This document shows, one piece after another, positions 1 through 8,421 of a DNA stretch of 64,000 bases. The notes under the pieces are model-generated. The model did no database searches, was not told the DNA's origin, and was given only the letters and a program-made list of their open reading frames with translations. The translations under genes were made by a program, and so were the position numbers. Within the stretch, counting starts at the first letter, position 1. Every line of letters starts with the position of its first letter. The DNA comes from Mangrovibacter plantisponsor (lineage in GTDB: Bacteria; Pseudomonadota; Gammaproteobacteria; Enterobacterales; Enterobacteriaceae), in the NCBI RefSeq assembly GCF_003182475.1, contig NZ_QGTS01000005.1, positions 133,401 through 197,400 on the forward strand, given 5' to 3'.

Positions 1-2
1 AC

Positions 3-314
3 CCGCCCAACCCGCTGGGGCTTTACGATATGGCAGGGAATGGCTATGAGTGGATGCAGGACTGGTATGACCCGGACTATTACCAGCACTCCCCGGCAGT
101 TAACCCCCGGGGGCCGGAAAAACCGATCTATAAGCGTTTAGTAGAAATTGATGATACGGAGCCTCAGTATACCAAAGTACTCCGCGGGGCGGGTTTCTCT
201 GGTCCATTTGAAGGGTTAACCATTGTCCGGTCTAATCAAAGTCCGGGAACAAAACTGATAGATGATAAAACCGTTCGTTGTGTGGTCAACAGCCCGAATC
301 CCGTAAAACCGTAA
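3..314 (+). CDS. SUMF1/FGE-fold protein, C-terminal part (cut by window edge)
   Basis: This is the last 103 codons of a gene that begins before the window; the frame is open from base 3. The stretch P-N-P-L-G-L-Y-D-M-A-G-N-G-Y-E-W followed by a W-Y-D-P segment is the hallmark of the formylglycine-generating-enzyme (SUMF1/EgtB/PvdO, PF03781) fold. Members near T6SS genes are usually exported or lipid-anchored proteins of unknown job, not sulfatase activators, and the catalytic cysteines cannot be judged from this piece. It lies upstream of a PAAR gene and tssM on the same strand, so a T6SS accessory or effector-linked role is an inference from context. The N-terminus, signal peptide and start codon are outside the window. 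Confidence 0.75.
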   Translation, partial: PPNPLGLYDMAGNGYEWMQDWYDPDYYQHSPAVNPRGPEKPIYKRLVEIDDTEPQYTKVLRGAGFSGPFEGLTIVRSNQSPGTKLIDDKTVRCVVNSPNPVKP

Positions 315-325
315 CGGAGTCAATA

Positions 326-421
326 ATGAACAAAAGGACTTTTCTGCTGCTATTGGTATGCAATAACTAATTGGTGGCTTTTGTAGGCTATTTATATTGG
401 TGTGCGCTGTGTTTTAAATAA
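326..421 (+). pseudogene. Possible small membrane peptide with in-frame stop, or remnant of a gene start
   Basis: An ATG at 326 has a good ribosome-binding sequence (GGAGT at 316-320) and opens a 14-codon frame M-N-K-R-T-F-L-L-L-L-V-C-N-N that stops with TAA at 368-370. Past that stop the same frame continues for 16 more hydrophobic codons (L-V-A-F-V-G-Y-L-Y-W...) to TAA at 419-421. The start looks like a signal peptide or lipoprotein signal. It could be the remains of a tandem copy of the SUMF1-type gene upstream, or a small membrane protein broken by one nonsense codon. No family was recognised. Confidence 0.3.
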
Positions 422-463
422 GTGTGGTTGCACGCTTATTATTTTCTGTTTGATATTTTATTT

Positions 464-513
464 AACCAGGTAGCCAGATGGTATTTGTTTTTCGCTATTT
501 GGCTGGTTTTTTT
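464..513 (+). terminator. Probable rho-independent terminator upstream of the PAAR gene
   Basis: AGCCAGAT (472-479) pairs with ATTTGGCT (497-504, one G-U pair) and is followed by GG and a run of seven T. The loop is rather long (about 17 nt). It would end transcripts coming from the SUMF1-type gene and separate them from the PAAR-tssM operon. Confidence 0.5.
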
Positions 514-559
514 AACAGTATTGCATCCGAATATTCAACAAAGCTAAGAGGGCTTTATT

Positions 560-817
560 ATGCCTGGTGTTATTCGCATTGGTGACACGACATCCAGTGG
601 TGGGAAGGTTTTGCAAGGCAGTACAGGTGTTATATTTCAGGGGAGGGCTATTTCCTGTAAAGGAGACAAAGTGTTATGCCCTGTACACGGAGAAACCGCT
701 ATTGCAGAAGGTGATGAAGGTTCCAAAATTAAAGGAAAACCCATAGCGCTTCATGGGCACCGTTGTGGCTGTGGTTGTACGTTAATTACCTCATTGCCTG
801 TTGCTGGTCGGCGGTAG
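560..817 (+). CDS. PAAR-domain T6SS spike-tip protein
   Basis: An 85-residue single-domain PAAR protein. It starts M-P-G-V-I-R-I-G-D-T-T, has the repeated G-D-x-x-x-C-P-x-H-G segment (residues 35-44) and a cysteine/histidine-rich end (H-G-H-R-C-G-C-G-C) consistent with the metal site at the tip of PAAR cones. PAAR proteins cap the VgrG trimer, sharpen the T6SS spike and can carry effectors; this one has no C-terminal toxin extension, so it is a bare tip. A ribosome-binding sequence (AGAGGG) lies 8 bases before the ATG. It is followed after 3 bases by the next gene, so they are probably co-transcribed. The upstream DNA and this gene are AT-richer than the body of tssM. Confidence 0.92.
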   Translation: MPGVIRIGDTTSSGGKVLQGSTGVIFQGRAISCKGDKVLCPVHGETAIAEGDEGSKIKGKPIALHGHRCGCGCTLITSLPVAGRR

Positions 818-820
818 CTT

Positions 821-1999
821 ATGCCTATTGATCTTAATAGCATTCCTGACAAACAAGCCGCACCTGAGCACCCGAAAATATTGCGATGGACGCTGGTTAT
901 TATTCTGTTTACCTGCGTGGGTGCGATGTTTTCGCTTTATTTATGGCCTGGCGGTATGGCAACTCACTCAGCATGGTTCTGGTTTTGTACCCTTGTCATA
1001 CCTTTTACTACCGGTTTTGCCTGTTATGGTATTCGGCTACGAATTTATGAAAATTCGCGTGACAGTATTGCTTATTGGAATAATCTCCACCAGGAGCAAT
1101 ATGACAGACTGGTGAATACGGGGCAACGTTTCGCAGGGTTGGTGGGAAAAGCTTATATTACCCCAATAGCATGTAACAAGCTGGCCTCTGCTCTTGTGAA
1201 ATTTGGTAGCCAGTTACAGGCACACTACTTTGTGGACCTTCAACGCGTTCAGACGGTTGCCTGCCTGGATAAGCCTTCAAATACAAGTTACAAGTCGAGG
1301 CTGTCAGGATACCTGTCTCAGTTACTCCGTATGCTGGAGCCAGATTTGTTAATGATCCCTGGTGGTGATTTTTCTGTGCGTATTCACCATGACGGAGCGC
1401 TGGATAATAAAGTGATTGAAGATATTTGGCAGGGTATGTTTCCAGACAAGTATCACACAAACTCGCTTATTGTTGAGACAGAGTGCGATGGTTTAATCTG
1501 GCTTGATCCCTGGCTGGATCATGGTGAAGCCTGGGTGACACTCTCTGTTGAAATCAACCTGTTCAGTATGCCTCTGGATTATCAGGCGGAATCTGTATCT
1601 GCTCTGTTACTGGCTTCACCTGAATGGCTTGCTCAATATGATATTAAACCTGAAGTAGCAATCCACCGCCCGGTTGTGTCAACGGAAGATATTTCTACCA
1701 CCAGAGATATGCTGCTTTGGGGGGGGGTGTCTGCAAAAGAGCCCTATGGAATTTGGCGGGTTCAGGTGAACCAGAACACACTCAGCCGGGTTATCAAACA
1801 GGTTGAAAGTATGGGGTACTCACCAGGGAAACGTGAGGAATATAGTTTGGATGATTTATTCGGCAACCCCGGAGCAGCAACAGGGAATATTAGCTTAATT
1901 TGCGCCAGTGAACATGCTGTTACATCCGCCATGCCCCAGTGGATAATGGCAGAAAATAAAACAATGCATCAGCTAATTGTACGCAAAGTCGATTATTGA
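821..1999 (+). CDS. Uncharacterised T6SS-linked inner-membrane protein (392 aa)
   Basis: I do not recognise a named family. Two membrane helices are visible near the N-terminus (about residues 22-42 and 50-70), joined by a short periplasmic loop, so the remaining 320 residues should face the cytoplasm. That part is of mixed alpha/beta character, has no obvious catalytic motif and is rich in W and D around residues 222-245. The gene begins 3 bases after the PAAR stop and ends next to the tssM start, a very tight arrangement implying translation as a unit. The position between PAAR and tssM suggests a T6SS accessory factor, for example one helping PAAR loading or membrane-complex assembly; an immunity role is less likely because no toxin gene is adjacent. 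Both ideas are inference. Confidence 0.85.
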   Translation: MPIDLNSIPDKQAAPEHPKILRWTLVIILFTCVGAMFSLYLWPGGMATHSAWFWFCTLVIPFTTGFACYGIRLRIYENSRDSIAYWNNLHQEQYDRLVNTGQRFAGLVGKAYITPIACNKLASALVKFGSQLQAHYFVDLQRVQTVACLDKPSNTSYKSRLSGYLSQLLRMLEPDLLMIPGGDFSVRIHHDGALDNKVIEDIWQGMFPDKYHTNSLIVETECDGLIWLDPWLDHGEAWVTLSVEINLFSMPLDYQAESVSALLLASPEWLAQYDIKPEVAIHRPVVSTEDISTTRDMLLWGGVSAKEPYGIWRVQVNQNTLSRVIKQVESMGYSPGKREEYSLDDLFGNPGAATGNISLICASEHAVTSAMPQWIMAENKTMHQLIVRKVDY

Positions 2000-2010
2000 A
2001 GGAAAATGGC

Positions 2011-5000
2011 GTGGCAAAGAATAAACGCATTAGCACATGGATTATTATTGCGATAATTTTATTGATAAGTGCCGGGCTGATTTGGCTGAATAATCCATTT
2101 TTAAAAATTATTCATCAGGAAAAGAAACTGTTTGTATCACTTATTGTGGTTGTGGTTTGCCTGGTGATTCTGCTGTTTGATGAAATATTTGTACGGCTAC
2201 TGGAATGGCTGGTTTCCTCTCATTTTATTCAGAAGTATATATTGCTTACAGGCAAAAGACCGCAGGCAGATCTGGGCGAGCAGAAAAACGACAGAAGCTG
2301 CGTTAAAGCAAAACAAATCCGTGAGTATCTTCACCACCTCCACGGCCGTTTCTGGCAGCATAAAATCCGTATCCTGCTGGTAACCGGGACGGTTTCTGAT
2401 GTGGAGCAACTGGCACCGGGCCTCACCCGTGAATTCTGGCTGGAAGATGGCGGTACCCTGCTGTTGTGGGGCGGTGACCCGTCTGAGCCTGCCGACAACA
2501 CCTGGCTGGCGGCGCTGGGGAAGCTGCGTTACCGCCCGGCAGATGGCCTGGTGTGGGTGACTTCCGCTTTCGACCAGCTTGCCACGATCAACCCGGCGCC
2601 CCCGCACCCGCTACCTTCTGGCAGTGACATGAACGCGCTGGTGCATGCCCTGCGTGAACGCATGGCAGTGGCGGGCTGGAAACTGCCGGTGTATGCCTGG
2701 TCCCTGCACCCGCGGGCCGGGAAACCGGCGGGCCGCACCGTGCAGGCCACGGGTTGCCTGCTGCCTGCCAGGTGTGATGCGGACACACTGGCGCAGACAC
2801 TGGCGTCAATGGTGCCGGAACTGGTTTCCCGGGGCGTGCAGCAGGTATGTTGCCGGGAGCCGCACCCCTTTCTGCTGGCGCTGGCCGACCAGCTGACACG
2901 CCAGCCTGCCAGTATCACCGGGCCGCTGTCAGCCATGACAGGCCCTCACCGCCCGTTCCCCCTGGCCGGAGTGGTCTTCAGCCAGCCCTTCGCCACAACG
3001 CAGCCATCCGGACAACACCGCTGGGTTATGGACAACTGCTGGGAAGTGTTACCGGTACATGTCCGGGCATTACCGCCACCGTTGCGCCCCCGGAAATCAG
3101 GGGTACCCTGGCAAAAAGTGTTATCCCCCATGGCATTCGTACTGCTGCTGGCATCAGTGGCATGGATATGTGTGGCGTATACCAGTAACCGCAGCCATAT
3201 TACCGGTGCCCGTGAACGGGTGGTTGCGGGCGCACAACAAAACCAGCCGCTGGCTGCCCGCCTGCAGGCCCTTGCTGAATTGCAGAAAACACTGGCCCGT
3301 TTACAGTACCGGGCTGCACAGGGTGCCCCCTGGTATACACGCGCCGGCCTCAGCCAGAATGAGGCGCTGCTGGCCGCGCTGATGCCCCATTACCAGGCCA
3401 GTGCACATGCCCTGTTGCGTGATGCCGCGGCGGACCACCTGCACTCGCAGCTTCAGGCGTTTACCGCGCTGCCGCCAGGCAGCCCACTGCGTGAACAGCA
3501 GGCAAAAACCATCTATGACCAGTTAAAACTCTACCTGATGCTGGCACGCCCGCAGCATATGGATGCAGACTGGTTTGCACGCACTTTGTTGCAGGGCTGG
3601 CCAGCGCGTGATGGCGTTAACGACACGGTCTGGCAGGGCCTGGCACCGTCACTGTTATCGTTTTATGGCGCACAACTCCCCACTCACCCGGAAGGGGCTT
3701 TACCAGAGGATAAACAACGGGTCAGGCAGGTGCGCGCCCTGCTTATTCGCCTGATGGGGCAGCGCAACAGCGAAGCCACCCTGTACCAGAATATGCTGGC
3801 GCAGGTGGCGCACCTGTACGCTGATATGCACCTGGAAGACATGACCGGCGATACGGATGTGTCCCGGCTGTTCACGACCGGCGAAACCGTACCGGGCGTG
3901 TTCACCCGCCAGGCCTGGGAGCAGGCAGTACAGCCCGCGATTGAGCGTGTGGTGGCAGCACGCCGTGATGAACTCGACTGGGTGCTGACAGACAGCCAGC
4001 AGTCCGCGTCGTTGCAGGAGACCATTACGCCTGAAGCGCTGAAACAACAGCTCACGGAGCGCTATTTTGCGGATTTCAGCGGTGCATGGCTGGCATTTCT
4101 TAACAGCCTGCGGCTTCAGCGTGCAGCCACGCTTTCAGATACCATTGACCAGTTAACGCTGATGGCGGATGTGCGCCAGTCGCCGCTGGTCGCCCTGATG
4201 AACACTCTGAATGTGCAGGGCCGCACCGGGCAGGCCCGGGAAGCCATCTCTGATTCGCTGGTGAAATCGGCGCGAAACCTGCTGGGCAGTGGCAGCCAGG
4301 GGGTTATTGACCAGAGCACAGGGGTTACCGGTCCGCTGGACAACACCTTCGGCCCGTTACTGGCGCTGACGGATACCACCCGCACCGGGCAGCAGGAACA
4401 CAGCCTGCAGGCGTATCTGACCCGGGCAACCCAGGTGCGCCTGCGCCTGCAACAGGTGACCCATGCGGCCGACCCGCAGGCAATGGCGCAGAGCCTTGCG
4501 CAGACTGTTTTTCAGGGCAAAACCGTGGACCTCACCCAAACCCGCGACTACGGCAGCCTGCTGGCCGCAGGCCTGGGGCAGGAGTGGCGTGGGTTTGGGG
4601 AAACCCTGTTTGTCAGCCCGATGGAGCAGGCCTGGCAGCAGGTACTGGCACCTGCTGCAGACAGCCTCAATGCACAGTGGCAGCAGGCGGTAGTCAGTGA
4701 ATGGAACCGTGCGTTTGGCGGCCGCTATCCGTTTAACAATACCGGCAGCGATGTGTCATTGCCATTGCTGGCAAAATACCTGAACAGCGATACCGGGCGC
4801 ATCACTCAGTTTCTGCAAACCCGCCTGCAGGGTGTCCTGAACCGCGAGGGCAACCAGTGGGTGGCGGACAGCACCCATTCACAGGGTCTGGTTTTCAACC
4901 CGGCTTTCCTCCGGGCTGTTAATACCCTGAGCCATATCGCCGATGTGGCCTTTACTGAAGGGGAGGCAGGCATGCATTTTGAGCTGCGCCCGGGCACAGC

Positions 5001-5427
5001 AGGGGGCGTGATGCAAACCGACATGGTTATCGACAACCAGGCGCTGGTGTATATGAACCAGATGCCGGCCTGGAAACGTTTCACCTGGCCTGCGGATACA
5101 GAAGCCGCCGGTGCCCGTTTAAGCTGGATGAGCACCACAGCCGGAACCCGCCAGTATGCGGATATCCCCGGGGCCTGGGGCTGGATACGCCTGCTGGATA
5201 AAGCAACGGTGAGTGCGTACCCGGGAGTAGGCAGCAGCTACAGCCTGAGCTGGCAGGCTCAGGACGGGCGGGCGCTGAACTACACCCTGCGAACCGAAGC
5301 CGGAGAGGGCCCGCTGGCGCTGCTGAAACTGCGTGGCTTCCGGTTGCCGGAGACAATTTTTATTACAGGTGCGGAAACATCGGGGCGGGCTGTAGAGCAC
5401 GGCAGTGAAACTGCCCTGGAGTTTTGA
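2011..5427 (+). CDS. tssM: T6SS membrane-complex protein TssM (IcmF family)
   Basis: TssM forms, with TssL and TssJ, the envelope-spanning complex on which the T6SS baseplate docks. Three membrane helices are visible (about residues 8-22, 37-57 and 370-390), then a long periplasmic domain ending in the IcmF C-terminal region; Y-P-F-N followed by D-V-S-L-P-L-L-A-K-Y (nt about 4727-4780) is typical. Where many TssM proteins carry a Walker A loop between helices 2 and 3, this one reads V-T-G-T-V-S-D-V-E-Q-L-A-P-G without a G-K-S/T motif, so nucleotide binding is doubtful. I chose GTG 2011 (1138 aa) because GGA sits at 2001-2003, 7 bases before it; a TTG at 1996 has no such site. GC content jumps from roughly one third to above 60% near 2330, within the gene. 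Confidence 0.93.
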   Translation: MAKNKRISTWIIIAIILLISAGLIWLNNPFLKIIHQEKKLFVSLIVVVVCLVILLFDEIFVRLLEWLVSSHFIQKYILLTGKRPQADLGEQKNDRSCVKAKQIREYLHHLHGRFWQHKIRILLVTGTVSDVEQLAPGLTREFWLEDGGTLLLWGGDPSEPADNTWLAALGKLRYRPADGLVWVTSAFDQLATINPAPPHPLPSGSDMNALVHALRERMAVAGWKLPVYAWSLHPRAGKPAGRTVQATGCLLPARCDADTLAQTLASMVPELVSRGVQQVCCREPHPFLLALADQLTRQPASITGPLSAMTGPHRPFPLAGVVFSQPFATTQPSGQHRWVMDNCWEVLPVHVRALPPPLRPRKSGVPWQKVLSPMAFVLLLASVAWICVAYTSNRSHITGARERVVAGAQQNQPLAARLQALAELQKTLARLQYRAAQGAPWYTRAGLSQNEALLAALMPHYQASAHALLRDAAADHLHSQLQAFTALPPGSPLREQQAKTIYDQLKLYLMLARPQHMDADWFARTLLQGWPARDGVNDTVWQGLAPSLLSFYGAQLPTHPEGALPEDKQRVRQVRALLIRLMGQRNSEATLYQNMLAQVAHLYADMHLEDMTGDTDVSRLFTTGETVPGVFTRQAWEQAVQPAIERVVAARRDELDWVLTDSQQSASLQETITPEALKQQLTERYFADFSGAWLAFLNSLRLQRAATLSDTIDQLTLMADVRQSPLVALMNTLNVQGRTGQAREAISDSLVKSARNLLGSGSQGVIDQSTGVTGPLDNTFGPLLALTDTTRTGQQEHSLQAYLTRATQVRLRLQQVTHAADPQAMAQSLAQTVFQGKTVDLTQTRDYGSLLAAGLGQEWRGFGETLFVSPMEQAWQQVLAPAADSLNAQWQQAVVSEWNRAFGGRYPFNNTGSDVSLPLLAKYLNSDTGRITQFLQTRLQGVLNREGNQWVADSTHSQGLVFNPAFLRAVNTLSHIADVAFTEGEAGMHFELRPGTAGGVMQTDMVIDNQALVYMNQMPAWKRFTWPADTEAAGARLSWMSTTAGTRQYADIPGAWGWIRLLDKATVSAYPGVGSSYSLSWQAQDGRALNYTLRTEAGEGPLALLKLRGFRLPETIFITGAETSGRAVEHGSETALEF

Positions 5428-5486
5428 TGAGCAAACATTCCTGGAAATCGGGTGGTGAGAAGAGCCTGGCTGTTCAGGGAACTTAA
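5427..5486 (+). pseudogene. 19-codon stub after tssM, probable remnant of tssA
   Basis: An ATG at 5427 overlaps the tssM stop (TGATG), the usual sign of translational coupling, and opens M-S-K-H-S-W-K-S-G-G-E-K-S-L before stopping at 5484-5486. In related enterobacterial clusters as I remember them tssA follows tssM and precedes tssF; here only this start remains and 116 non-coding bases follow. I infer that tssA was deleted, leaving its first codons. It could instead be a very small free-standing peptide. Whether another tssA exists elsewhere in the genome cannot be seen. Confidence 0.45.
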
Positions 5487-5602
5487 GGTACGGCTGAAAT
5501 ATTCTAGCGATATTTTTTTAATATATTGAAATTAAATGTTTTTTATTAGGTGTGGTGGCGTTTTTCCTCCACAGTAAATGAACTTTCAGGATTCAGTTTG
5601 TT

Positions 5603-7366
5603 ATGGATGATTTAACCCTGCGGTATTACGAAGCCGAAATGCGCTACCTGCGTGAAGCCGCAAAAGAATTTGCACAAGCGCATCCCGACAGAGCTGCCAT
5701 GCTTGATTTAGATAAAGCAGGTACGCCCGACCCTTATGTTGAACGCCTGTTTGAAGGGTTCGCTTTTTCAATGGGGCGTTTGCGTGAAAAGATTGATGAT
5801 GACTTACCAGAGCTGACTGAAGGGCTGGTCAGTATGCTCTGGCCCCACTATTTGCGTACCATTCCCTCTCTCGCCATTGTGGCATTCACACCAGATGTGC
5901 ATACCGTGAAAATGGCTGAGAATGTACCGGCGGGGCTGGCAATTTATTCCCGCCCGGTGGGGCCGAAGAATACAGTCTGCCGCTATCGCACCACCCGGGA
6001 TATGATGCTCAACCCACTGAGTATATCTGCGGTGACTATGGCAACTGAGGCTGATGGCCGCTCTGTACTACGCATGCGTTTTACCTGCAGCCAGCAGGCA
6101 GACTGGTCAAATGCCGATCTCAGCCAGCTAAGCCTTTACCTGGGGGCAGATGCGCCTGTGAGCAGCCATTTGCACCTGATGCTCACAAAACGCCAGGCTG
6201 TTATGTATATGCGCCTGTCTGGCCAACAAGAACGTAAAGAACTGGATGGCTATTTTTCGCCAGGTGGTTTTCGCGCAGAAGACAGCCTGCTGCCGAAAAC
6301 AGATACCGCATTCAGCGGCTACCAGTTACTGCTGGAGTATTTCGCTTTTCGTGACAAGTTTATGTTTGTCCATCTCCATGGCCTTGACTCTCAGCCTCTC
6401 CCGGAGGGAACTGAATATATTGATATCGAGGTGGTATTCAGTAGCCTCTGGCCAGCAGATCTGCCCGTCACCCATGAGGCGGTTCGCCTCCATTGTGTAC
6501 CGGTGGTTAATTTGTTCACACTGGAAGCTGACCCGCTCACTGTCTCCGGGCTGGAGCAAGAATACCTGCTGCGCCCCAAACGCCTGCAGGATGGGCATAC
6601 AGAGATCTATTCTGTTGACCAGGTAACCGGCTCAAGCCGAACCAACCAGGCAGAGTATGTGCCATTCTCTAGTTTTCGCCATAAAGGCGGCATGATGCGG
6701 CGTCACGCCCCACCACGTTATTACCACACTCGTGTGAAACGCAGCGTGACGGGGCTGTATGATACCTGGCTGATCCTTGGCGGGCATCAGTTGCAGGGCG
6801 AACAGCGCATAGAGTATGAGACAATATCACTGCAAATCACCGGCACTAACGGCCAGCTACCGCGCCGGGCGCTGCAAAGCACGCTGCTTGAGCGTTGTGA
6901 GCAGGTGGTTCAAACACCATTGCCGGTAATCAACCTGTGCAAACCTACACTACCCGTTTATCCCCCTGTTGAAGACCGGTTTCACTGGCGAGTAATGAGC
7001 CATCTGGGAACCGGTTTTCTCAATATGATGAATAGCGCAGAGGTGCTGCGTGGCGCTCTGGCGCTCTATAACTGGCAGGAAGATGAATGCAATACTCGCC
7101 GCCTGGAGGCTATTCAGCATGTGGCGTATCACCGCCTGCAGCGTTTTGAGCAGGGCTATCTGCTGCGCGGAGTGGATATCGAAGTGACCCTCGACAGCAA
7201 CGGTTTTACCGGGGAAGGAGACATCCATTTGTTTGGGGAATTACTTAACCGTTTCTTCGCGCTCTATGCCGATATGAATCAGTTTAACCAGCTTACCCTC
7301 ATTGTTCAGCCAGAAGGAAAGTGCATCCGGTGGAAAGAGAATCACAATCCGCGCCTGCCAGGTTGA
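5603..7366 (+). CDS. tssF: T6SS baseplate subunit TssF
   Basis: 587 residues, the normal length for TssF (VasA/ImpG). The N-terminus M-D-D-L-T-L-R-Y-Y-E-A-E-M-R-Y-L-R-E and the E-G-F-A-F-S-M-G-R-L-R-E-K-I-D-D-D segment are diagnostic. TssF with TssG, TssE and TssK makes the wedge of the T6SS baseplate in the cytoplasm. The ATG at 5603 is the family start; the ribosome-binding site (CAGGA near 5588) is a little distant. The AT-rich 116 bases upstream hold the remains of the tssA start and perhaps an internal promoter. The 3' end overlaps tssG by 46 bases, so the two are coupled. The frame is intact with no sign of decay. Confidence 0.95.
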   Translation: MDDLTLRYYEAEMRYLREAAKEFAQAHPDRAAMLDLDKAGTPDPYVERLFEGFAFSMGRLREKIDDDLPELTEGLVSMLWPHYLRTIPSLAIVAFTPDVHTVKMAENVPAGLAIYSRPVGPKNTVCRYRTTRDMMLNPLSISAVTMATEADGRSVLRMRFTCSQQADWSNADLSQLSLYLGADAPVSSHLHLMLTKRQAVMYMRLSGQQERKELDGYFSPGGFRAEDSLLPKTDTAFSGYQLLLEYFAFRDKFMFVHLHGLDSQPLPEGTEYIDIEVVFSSLWPADLPVTHEAVRLHCVPVVNLFTLEADPLTVSGLEQEYLLRPKRLQDGHTEIYSVDQVTGSSRTNQAEYVPFSSFRHKGGMMRRHAPPRYYHTRVKRSVTGLYDTWLILGGHQLQGEQRIEYETISLQITGTNGQLPRRALQSTLLERCEQVVQTPLPVINLCKPTLPVYPPVEDRFHWRVMSHLGTGFLNMMNSAEVLRGALALYNWQEDECNTRRLEAIQHVAYHRLQRFEQGYLLRGVDIEVTLDSNGFTGEGDIHLFGELLNRFFALYADMNQFNQLTLIVQPEGKCIRWKENHNPRLPG

Positions 7367-8421
7367 TAAACAGCCTCGGTGACAGGTTACCTTTAGTTAA
7401 TTTTTATCGCCTTTGCCAGTTACTGGAACAAAGCCAGCCAGATAACCCGGTGATGGGTAGTACCTGGCAGGTTCGCCAGGAGCCAGTGCGTTTTCGCCCT
7501 CACCCGGGAATGGGGTTTCCTGCCTCAGAGATAAAAGCTTATGAACCGGCGGAGCTGCCGCATTTACCTGTAACAGTTCGCATCACTTTTATGGGGTTGT
7601 ACGGGGTGACTTCTCCGTTGCCAACACACTATGTCAACGACATCGCCCAGCAGCGGGAAGGGTATGAAGTAACCGCTGACTTTCTTGATATATTCAACCA
7701 CCGGCTGATTACGCAGTACTACCGGATATGGCGTAAATACAGCTATCCGGCCACCTTTGAAGCGGGCGGGAAAGACAAAACATCGCAGTACCTTCTAGGC
7801 CTTATTGGGCTGGGAGGTGATGGCTGCATGGCAAGTGCAACTGCGCCGTTATCGCGCTTTTTGGCGCTGTTACCGGTGATGTTGCTGCCGGGAAGAACTG
7901 CCGAAGGTATGGCTTCTCTGGTGAACCTGCTGGCACCGGGTACACAGGCAAAGATTTGGCACCATGACAAAAAACGTGTGCGTCTCAGTTCGCCTCTGGC
8001 CCTGAGTACCCGCCACCCCGTTACACTGGTAAACCGCCCGGTGATGGGAAACTATGCCACGGATGTGAACAGCCAGGTGCTGATGCAGCTCAGCACGTCG
8101 GGTTTTGATGAAGTGCAGGGCTGGCTTCCGGGCGGTGAGCTTTACGCGGATTTAATGGCGTTGCTGCACGTTTATTTAGGCTCACGCCTTGATGTGCGGT
8201 TGCAACTGTGTGTGAACAGTAATCTTCTTCCACAGGCGGTGATGAGCTGTAAACCCACCCCCGGGGCAGGGCAACTCGGACGTACTGCTGTGATGCGCTT
8301 TCGTAACCCGCTACCAGGGCAACAGCCAAAAAAAATGACCATCAATCTGGGGCGTTATGCGGGCCTTCAGGAGAATATGCAGCGTAAGGAGAGCGGCGAA
8401 TATGGCGGTTATCGTGAGTAA
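7321..8421 (+). CDS. tssG: T6SS baseplate subunit TssG
   Basis: 366 residues matching TssG (VasB/ImpH). The N-terminal block with S-L-G-D-R-L-P-L-V-N-F-Y-R-L-C-Q-L-L-E and the R-I-T-F-M-G-L-Y-G-V-T-S-P-L-P segment are family landmarks. TssG pairs with two TssF copies in the baseplate wedge. The start is a GTG inside the end of tssF; GTG 7321 lies only 2 bases after AAGGA (7314-7318), whereas GTG 7330 lies 11 bases after it, so the true start could be either, differing by three residues. It overlaps tssJ by 20 bases. Confidence 0.94.
   Translation: MHPVERESQSAPARLINSLGDRLPLVNFYRLCQLLEQSQPDNPVMGSTWQVRQEPVRFRPHPGMGFPASEIKAYEPAELPHLPVTVRITFMGLYGVTSPLPTHYVNDIAQQREGYEVTADFLDIFNHRLITQYYRIWRKYSYPATFEAGGKDKTSQYLLGLIGLGGDGCMASATAPLSRFLALLPVMLLPGRTAEGMASLVNLLAPGTQAKIWHHDKKRVRLSSPLALSTRHPVTLVNRPVMGNYATDVNSQVLMQLSTSGFDEVQGWLPGGELYADLMALLHVYLGSRLDVRLQLCVNSNLLPQAVMSCKPTPGAGQLGRTAVMRFRNPLPGQQPKKMTINLGRYAGLQENMQRKESGEYGGYRE

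Noticed and set aside
2529-2936. Long open frames on the minus strand inside tssM
   Set aside because: High GC content gives long shadow frames; the plus-strand frame has clear IcmF family features across the same bases.
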